64,000 nt of DNA, taken from the NCBI GenBank assembly GCA_016647705.1, contig CM028332.1:32555300-32619299 (forward strand), written 5' to 3'. Below are positions 58,001 through 64,000 of this stretch, in pieces. This DNA comes from Eucommia ulmoides. Taxonomy: Eukaryota > Streptophyta > Magnoliopsida > Garryales > Eucommiaceae. How positions within the stretch are numbered: position 1 is the first letter of the stretch; each line of letters opens with the position of its first letter. The notes under the pieces are model-generated. The model was not told where the DNA came from. It worked only from the letters and a program-made list of their open reading frames with translations, and did not search any database. The translations under genes were made by a program, and so were the position numbers.

Positions 58001-58790
58001 AATTTTGTGCCGATTTTGATGATAGACTTACATTAAAGAGAATAGAGAGGCAATCATTCGGGAACAAATGGATAAACAATTCAATATAGGTGTTGCTGGG
58101 AAGTACGAGACGATAATGTTCCCAATAAACACTCCTAGGAGGAAATCTGCACCGTCGCACTGGACATTACTTGCTTTCGAGATGGAGCATGGGACTTTGA
58201 ATCACTACAACTCGCTATATAGTCTTAATTCACATGATCCGCATTTCGAGAGCGCCAAACTTATAGTAATGTTTTAGATATTTTATGAATTAATTGATTA
58301 TGAGTTTACAATAATAATCTTACATGCCAAATGCACTCTCGTACATTAATTTAGTGTTATTATTTGTTTAAATTTAATTGGTGATATCATTGTTTGCAAA
58401 ATATAGGTGGATTATATTAACAACTATTTCACTCGGTATGCGACTTCGTCGAGCGCTTCTACACAAGAATGATCGATAACTTTGGAGCCTGTTTATGACA
58501 CGCCTCAGCAAAGGGTTGATCGGTAAGTGTGGATTTTGATTTGAATTAGGTTTGTAAAAATATGCGATATTTATAATAGAAATTTGTATGGGTTTTTTTT
58601 TGACAGACCTGACTGTGGAGTAATTGTTACCTATATAATGAGACAGTTTGTCCTTGGGCAACGAGCGAACGTCAAGCGTGAATGCAAAACCAGAATAGCA
58701 ACGGTGGAAAGGGCGGATCTTATCAAGGACATAATAAATGACAAACATGGTTGTTGGGCTTTTGATTCATGTTATGCGCAGAGCAGTTGA
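55074..58790 (+). pseudogene. Ulp1-type (C48) cysteine protease gene, nine exons, one stop and one frameshift
   Basis: Exons: 55074-55324, 55429-55876, 55971-56136, 56935-57554, 57645-57735, 57812-57922, 58026-58265, 58407-58522, 58607-58790; GT...AG introns, phases agreeing if one extra G in the run at 56109-56113 is set aside; about 741 residues. Exons 1-3 hold an N-terminal domain (STPLWTFFKAFVDG, FGGKSISLSARDISLFFGI) like that beside plant transposon Ulp1 domains. Exon 4 is a coiled coil with basic stretches. The C48 part has SHWTLLAFEMEHGTLNHYNS (His; Asn where Asp is usual) and RPDCGVIVTYIM (Cys). Cellular relatives cleave SUMO. A TGA lies at 58470-58472. Confidence 0.8.
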
Positions 58791-60112
58791 GCGTGTTGGG
58801 TTCGTGTACAATTTTTATTTATTTTTTATATTATTTTGATTAAATCCCCTACTTGTTTCTACACTTATTTGACGTTTGACTTTTTTATGATGGATGTGGT
58901 TTATGACTAATCTCAATGCGTGTATGTATCTCTTGTTTCGTAATCAATTTCTTGTTTTAGTGTTTTAGTAGACAAAAAAATGACGTAAAAAGAGGGTTCT
59001 TCCGTTTGTGAATCTTCTAGTGGCACCCCTGTCAAAATTGACTCCATAAGGTGGAAAATTGGCCCTGGCCAAAGTCGACGCCGAAGTTCATCATCAACGG
59101 AGAATAAACGAAGATTTTAATGATCATGAAGAAGAAAAGAACGTAAGATTAATTATCTCTCTCATGCTTTATGACAAAGCCAGAAAAAAAAAAGGTTGAG
59201 GGATTGGCAATGAGTGTGATGAGCTAGAGAGAGAAAATAAGAGAGTATGAAATGATGGGTGTGATGAACATGCACGTAGCTTATAATTATCGTGAAGGAC
59301 ATCAACTTTTGATCACAAATGTCTGATTTTTTTTGTCTCCATTTTTAGATTTTTTGTTTCATCTCAATGCGTGTGTGTATCTCTGGTTTCGTAATCAAGT
59401 TTGTGCATGAAATATCTAAGACGAATAATGTTATCCCTTATTATTGTTTGTTCTATTAAAACTTACTGTGAGCTAATTATTCCGGTGCAATAAAAAGTAC
59501 TGTAAATTAATGGTTGCAGTAAATGTGTGTGTTGACAATAGTTTTCAACCAGAGGAGGGGGCTCAGGTTAGTTGGTAATAATTCAGATGATAAATCAGGT
59601 TGGTTGGTAATAATTCAAATGAAAAATGTATTGAACTTTTTTGAAATACGCATGGACCCAAATTTTTGTGTGTTAATTATTTCGCTACAATAAAAATTAC
59701 TGTGAAAGTCATATAAATATCATACTCCGTGGATACACATCTAGCTACTGGATCTTCGGAATCCGAGCATGATTAAAAATTACTGTGTATTAATTATTCC
59801 ACTACAATAATATATAACTGTGAAGTAATATTCATCTATTACTCCTTGTTTTTTATTTGCTTAATAAATCACTGTATCCGTCGAATAAAATCATGTCTTG
59901 TAATCATTTAATTTATCTTCATCAAAATATTACGTAATTTGGCACAAAAATAGGTTCAAAACATAAAATTAGCATACACAACTATAAAAAATGAAAACCA
60001 ATTGATAAAACGATTCTAGTTATGAAAACATCCACACAATTGTTGAATTTTTTAAAAATAAATAGCAACTGTTGCTCTAAAAAATAATGAAAGTCTAATA
60101 AATGATGTCATT
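58791..60112. other. Spacer between the convergent genes
   Basis: AT-rich, with several diverged copies of a TTAATTATTCCGCTACAATA / AAATTACTGTG phrase near 59475, 59680 and 59790. It should contain both 3' ends; no other gene is seen. Confidence 0.5.
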
Positions 60113-62161
60113 TCATATGGGTTCTTTGCATGTTTTCTTATTGTGTCCTTTCCCACCGCAACGACTGCACTTCAATGTTCCTTTCTTGAATTCTCCCTTT
60201 GATGGGATCCTTGTTTTTTTCGGTCGTCCCCTAGGTCGTTTGGTAACTGGTGGTAGTATTACAATATCTTCTTGTTTCGTCTCTTTCTTCCCCGCAGTTG
60301 GCACAGCAAAAATTCCATCCTCGTAACTTAAACGGTAAAAGGACATGTGGAAGTAATCCTCTACATATGAGTTCAAATCTCCACCGGTCTTTGTAATAGC
60401 AGCGCAAGCATGCGCACACGGTATCCCGTTGTCCCTCCAATCGAAACAAGAACACGTCTGTTTATTTAGGTCCACGAGTACAGAAGGGTCCGATTGAACC
60501 TCGAAAACTCTATTCACAGATTCACGCACCACCCATGTTCTGCATTCTTCTAATCTTTTTAGCATTTGTTTCTCGATTATCTCACACAGAATATTGTTCA
60601 CCCCCGCAGCCATGTTACGTCATTTTGTCCGTTGTTCCATTAAGTCAAAACGAATTCGATCAACAACTTTGTGAATTGGCAGGTGTCTAGCTTCAGCAAT
60701 CCATCCATTGAATGACTCTGCGGCGTTAGACGTCAATTCGCCGTATCTTCGCCCTTTGAAGAACGCATTTGTCCAATTCTCTCTAGGCAAATCATCAACC
60801 CAATCAGAAATATACTTGGATCCCTCTGTTTTTAAATCTGCCAATAGTGTGTAAAAGTCGAACTCCATTTTTGCTTTGTAACACTCACGTAACAACCACA
60901 ACAACCGTTGTTTTACCACTGGTAAACGAGCTCCAATTTTTTCCTTCAAATTCATTGTTAAGTGGTTCAAACAAAATGAATGGTATGCATCTGGGAATAC
61001 CTTTTTCACAGCTTTTATTAACCCAGCATGTCGATCAGATACGAATGTCATTACTCGTTCCGGTGGTATAACATTAACTAGTTGTTTTAGAAACCATTCC
61101 CAATGGACTTCCGTTTCTGAGTCAACGATTCCAAAAGCTAGTGGATAAATACCTGTCAGAAAATGACAAAAAGTCTAGTTAGTCAATATGAAATATTTAA
61201 TGTACACCCAATATTATTACTAAATTAACAGTAATAATTATTTTTACGCTGTATAAAAAGAATATTACATCGTATAGAACAACGACAAATTGATTAGCAC
61301 GTCAAAAAACAACTAGATGTTTTACCACCGCTTACCATTATTCCTGTCTTTGCCGGTCGCGCCAAGCAACGTGCCTTTATACTTTGCTTTCAGAAACGTT
61401 CCGTCGAGAAATAATAGAGGTCGTACATATTTAAACCCTGCTATGCTAGCACCGAATAAAACAAAAAGTCGGTTAAAACACCCAGTACTCATATCATATT
61501 CAATTTCAAAACAGGTCCCCGAGTTTGTCTCCATGCACACTTCTTTGTACCATCTCAACTCGTCGTATCCACTACGATAATCCCCAAAAACATCTTCTCT
61601 AGCCTTTTCAACCCCCCACCATGCATGGTGGTAACTTATGTCCAACCCATAGTTATTTTTAAATTCTTTGACGACGTCAATAGGGCGTTTTAGTGGTTGA
61701 ACCTTTAGCGTATTTTTTATACAATTTGACACAATTTTGGAATTAATTCTACCATTTTGCCTGGTTCTAACTGCAGCACCACAAGTATGAATATTGTTTA
61801 TTTTCTTGATGTAAAAAAATCCGTTCTTACTATCGATGCTCGCACGTACGAACCATTCACATCCTCGCTCAATCTTATATGCGCAATATGCTACAACACG
61901 AGATGGTTCATTCTTATGGTAATCAAATTTGAATCCAATTTCAATGGAATACTTTATCAAACAATCCCTAAAATCATTAGCCCCACCTTTAAAAACTTGC
62001 CCTACCTCATGAATTAAATACCTCCAATCAGCAGACATTGTTGTTGACTTATTTGGGCGGTACGGTATCAATAGATTTTCATCTTCGTCACTCCCTGTAT
62101 TTTCGCTGTAGTAATCATTATTAGTTCTAGTTGCATCTCCGATACTCTCTCCAACATGCAT
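60113..62161 (-). pseudogene. MULE transposase gene, two exons, one premature stop
   Basis: Exon 1 is 62161-61336 and exon 2 61152-60113, with a GT...AG intron of 183 bp, for 621 residues. In order: acidic N-terminus; DNA-binding region (DFRDCLIKYSIEIGFKFDYH, CEWFVRASI, HTCGAAVRTRQN); catalytic domain with LLFLDGTFLKAKY (Asp), TFVSDRHAGLIKAV (Asp), HSFCLNHL and SNAAESFNGW (Glu); SWIM finger CSCFDWRDNGIPCAHACAA; an AT-hook-like RPRGRPKK; and a CCHC knuckle CSRCGGKGHNKKTC. The only lesion is TGA at 60622-60620, where Trp (TGG) is expected. It converges with the Ulp1-type gene. Confidence 0.9.
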
Positions 62162-62273
62162 CTCGCCTATTCAAACAATTTTAGATGTACACTCAAACAT
62201 GAAAGGTTATCGACATAATATTTAGATATGAAACGGTTGCTCAACATTTCGTGTTTTACAATAAAAAAATCAA

Positions 62274-62560
62274 CCAATTGTAACTGTATATTAATATTTA
62301 GCCCAATTATAGGTGTATATCGAATATTGAACCAATTATTACTATATAGTAATGTTCAATCCAATTATAACTGTATAGTTATATTTACCGCAATTATAAC
62401 TGTACATCAATATTCAATCCCTTCTAATTGTATATTAATGTACGGTTATAATTGCGGTAATGTAATATTTAACCCAATTATAACTGTATATCGATATTCA
62501 ACCAATTATAACTGTATAGAAATATTTAGTCCACATATAGCTGTATAGTAATATTCAACA
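62274..62560. repeat. Minisatellite, about nine copies of a 28-30-bp unit
   Basis: Units of the form CAATTATAACTGTATAGTAA + TATTCAACC recur from 62274 to 62560 with point changes and one longer unit near 62420-62460. It lies between the transposase start and the 152-bp repeats. Confidence 0.85.
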
Positions 62561-62617
62561 AAGTAATTATGTGCAAAATCAAGAATTGACCTCCAGTAAT
62601 ATTCAACAATGTATAAC

Positions 62618-63073
62618 TACGAGTGTTGCTATCAATTCCGAAGAACTCTTGAAGAAGAAATTCTGCAGTGAACTCTTGCATTAGGACTTTCTCTCTCTAT
62701 AAATGCAAGACCCACTACTTTCTCTCTCTAGAATTGCACAATTAAAATTCAATTTTCTGATCTAATTCCTACGAGTGTTGCTATCAATTCCGAAGACCTC
62801 TTGAAGAAGAAATTCTGCAGTGAACTCTTGCATTAGGACTTTCTCTCTCTATAAATGCAAGACCCACTACTTTCTCTCTCTAGAATTGCACAATTAAAAT
62901 TCAACTTCCTGATCTAATTCCTACGAGTGTTGCTATCAATTCCGAAGAACTCTTGAAGAACAAATTCTGCAGTGAACTCTTGCATTAGGACTTTCTCTCT
63001 CTATAAATGCAAGACCCACTACTTTCTCTCTCTAGAATTGCACAATTAAAATTCAACTTCCTGATCTAATTCC
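62618..63073. repeat. Three tandem copies of a 152-bp unit
   Basis: TACGAGTGTTGCTATCAATT starts at 62618, 62770 and 62922; the third copy ends at about 63073. Copies differ at only a few bases. Each contains CTCTCTATAAATGCAAGACC, a TATA-like box read on the plus strand, and TTTCTCTCTCTA pyrimidine runs. It lies 0.5-0.9 kb upstream of the transposase ATG. Confidence 0.95.
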
Positions 63074-63239
63074 GTTTGCATGCCGATAGCTATATCTTGT
63101 TAGAAGAACTTAGTTAAATATCCAACCAGTAGCAAAATCAAATATCGAGAAATGGTCTTTGTTTTATGTTCCTAATTTTTGAAATAATGAACACCATTTG
63201 AAACATGGAAGGTGAATAAAAAACGAAACCTGTAACTAG

Positions 63240-63780
63240 TGTTTCTGCTCAACCACGCCCGCCGTTCAATCTGTTGCCGTCGCCACCGAAATCGCTGCAG
63301 TCGCTGAAGTTGCTGCCGTCGTCGCCGAAGTTTCTCCCGTCACTGAAGTTGCTGTCGTCGCCGTCGATTCGTCGCCGTCGTTACCGCCTACCAGCGTGGG
63401 AATGTGTTTCGCGATTTAGGGCTTTTCCTATCACCGTCCTCACCTTCACCCTCACCTCCTTTGCGATTTATGGCATGGAATATGGTAATAGCATTTTCAA
63501 AATCTTCCATTTTCATAGCTTCAAATGTTTAATTGCTTGGATTTGCCTTATTTAGCTTGATGCCATTTTCCAAAAATACCTAACTAGCAATTGCAGAAGC
63601 AAAGCCGCGCGTGTTTCGTTTGGATGTATAAATGGGTGTTTCTCAAAATTAAACTAATTGCTTGGGTGTTTAATGTTATGGGCTAAAGTGTTTGGGGCCA
63701 TTCAAATATCAATTGTATAATTGGATGTCTAATTAAAAAATCCTAGAATCAATATCCAATATTACATAATAACCCTTGTA
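63240..63780. other. GC-rich then AT-rich edge of the second MULE
   Basis: GCCGTCGCCGAAG-like triplet repeats at 63260-63395 resemble those at 53840-54070. The frame through them is not convincing as a gene. After 63480 the DNA is AT-rich without recognised content. Confidence 0.4.
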
Positions 63781-63784
63781 TTTA

Positions 63785-64000
63785 AACTCCTGAAAATTGA
63801 GAAGAAAAATTAAAAATTAAGAACAGAAACAAAAATTAGAGAACATAAATAGAAATTAGAGAACATAAAATTGGGAATAGAAACAGAAATTGAGAACAAA
63901 AACAGAAAATTGAGAACATAAACATAAAATTAGAGAACATAAAATGAGAACAGAAACTGAAAATTGATAACAAAAAATGAAAATTAAGAATAAAAACAGA
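63785..64000. repeat. Purine-rich degenerate tandem repeat at the window end
   Basis: Variants of GAACATAAAATTGAGAACAG with a period of about 22-24 bp recur to the last base, and the array continues outside the window. Confidence 0.8.

Larger units (their letters stand above)
53600..63700. mobile_element. Second MULE, with Ulp1-type protease gene and convergent transposase
   Basis: The Ulp1-type gene (55074-58790, plus) and the MULE transposase gene (62161-60113, minus) converge. On both outsides lie GC-rich stretches full of GTCGCCG words (53840-54070 and 63250-63400), not in inverted order. I could not find convincing terminal inverted repeats or a target duplication, so the limits are estimates. 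MULEs with Ulp1 genes and weak or no inverted ends are known from plants (Kaonashi type). Confidence 0.65.

Noticed and set aside
1..64000. tRNA or rRNA genes
   Set aside because: I saw no cloverleaf-like set of A and B boxes or rRNA text on reading; only primer-binding sites resembling tRNA ends.

Overview
The window is nuclear DNA of a flowering plant, most likely a eudicot. It is AT-rich, and it holds Ty1/copia and Ty3/gypsy elements of plant type, Tourist and hAT MITEs, Mutator-like elements (MULEs) carrying plant mobile domain (PMD) and Ulp1 genes, and a piece of plant mitochondrial nad1. The species cannot be named from the sequence. No ordinary host gene is convincingly intact; nearly everything is a transposable element, its passenger genes, or debris.

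Layout: 1-763 is the 3' end of a copia element (512-bp LTR). 764-4.83 kb is a decayed gypsy 3' half with an antisense coiled-coil ORF, split by a 1475-bp solo LTR with a perfect 5-bp target duplication. 5.22-5.78 kb is a Tourist MITE and 7.03-7.62 kb a hAT MITE with an 8-bp duplication. 7.87-8.14 kb is a nad1 fragment, followed by a 218-bp tandem duplication. 8.69-15.2 kb is a degenerate full-length copia. 15.2-20.8 kb is AT-rich DNA with MULE-like debris and a broken copy of a gene for a probable mitochondrial protein (18.7-19.4 kb). 20.84-22.38 kb is a Pack-MULE with a 10-bp duplication, carrying a fragment of a PRP28-type DEAD-box helicase gene.

22.87-35.52 kb is a young gypsy element of the Tat type (two RNase H domains), inserted in a MITE. 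Its two 681-bp LTRs differ at about 13 positions. Behind its integrase it carries a spliced antisense gene with its own TATA box and about 18 copies of a 99-bp repeat.

36.0-50.7 kb is the most unusual object: a foldback-like MULE of about 14.6 kb. Each arm has a run of near-perfect hairpins, a promoter and leader exon, then a satellite array of about 195-bp units. The left promoter faces a 905-codon MULE transposase gene and the right one a five-exon, 683-codon PMD gene, so in both genes the satellite array lies inside the leader intron. Between them sit two paralogous accessory ORFs of unknown function.

50.9-53.2 kb is a scrambled chromovirus-type gypsy fragment. About 53.6-63.7 kb is a second MULE, with a nine-exon Ulp1-type (C48) protease gene and a convergent two-exon transposase interrupted by one premature stop. 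Most premature stops in the better-preserved genes can be explained by C-to-T or G-to-A changes, as expected for methylated, silenced elements.
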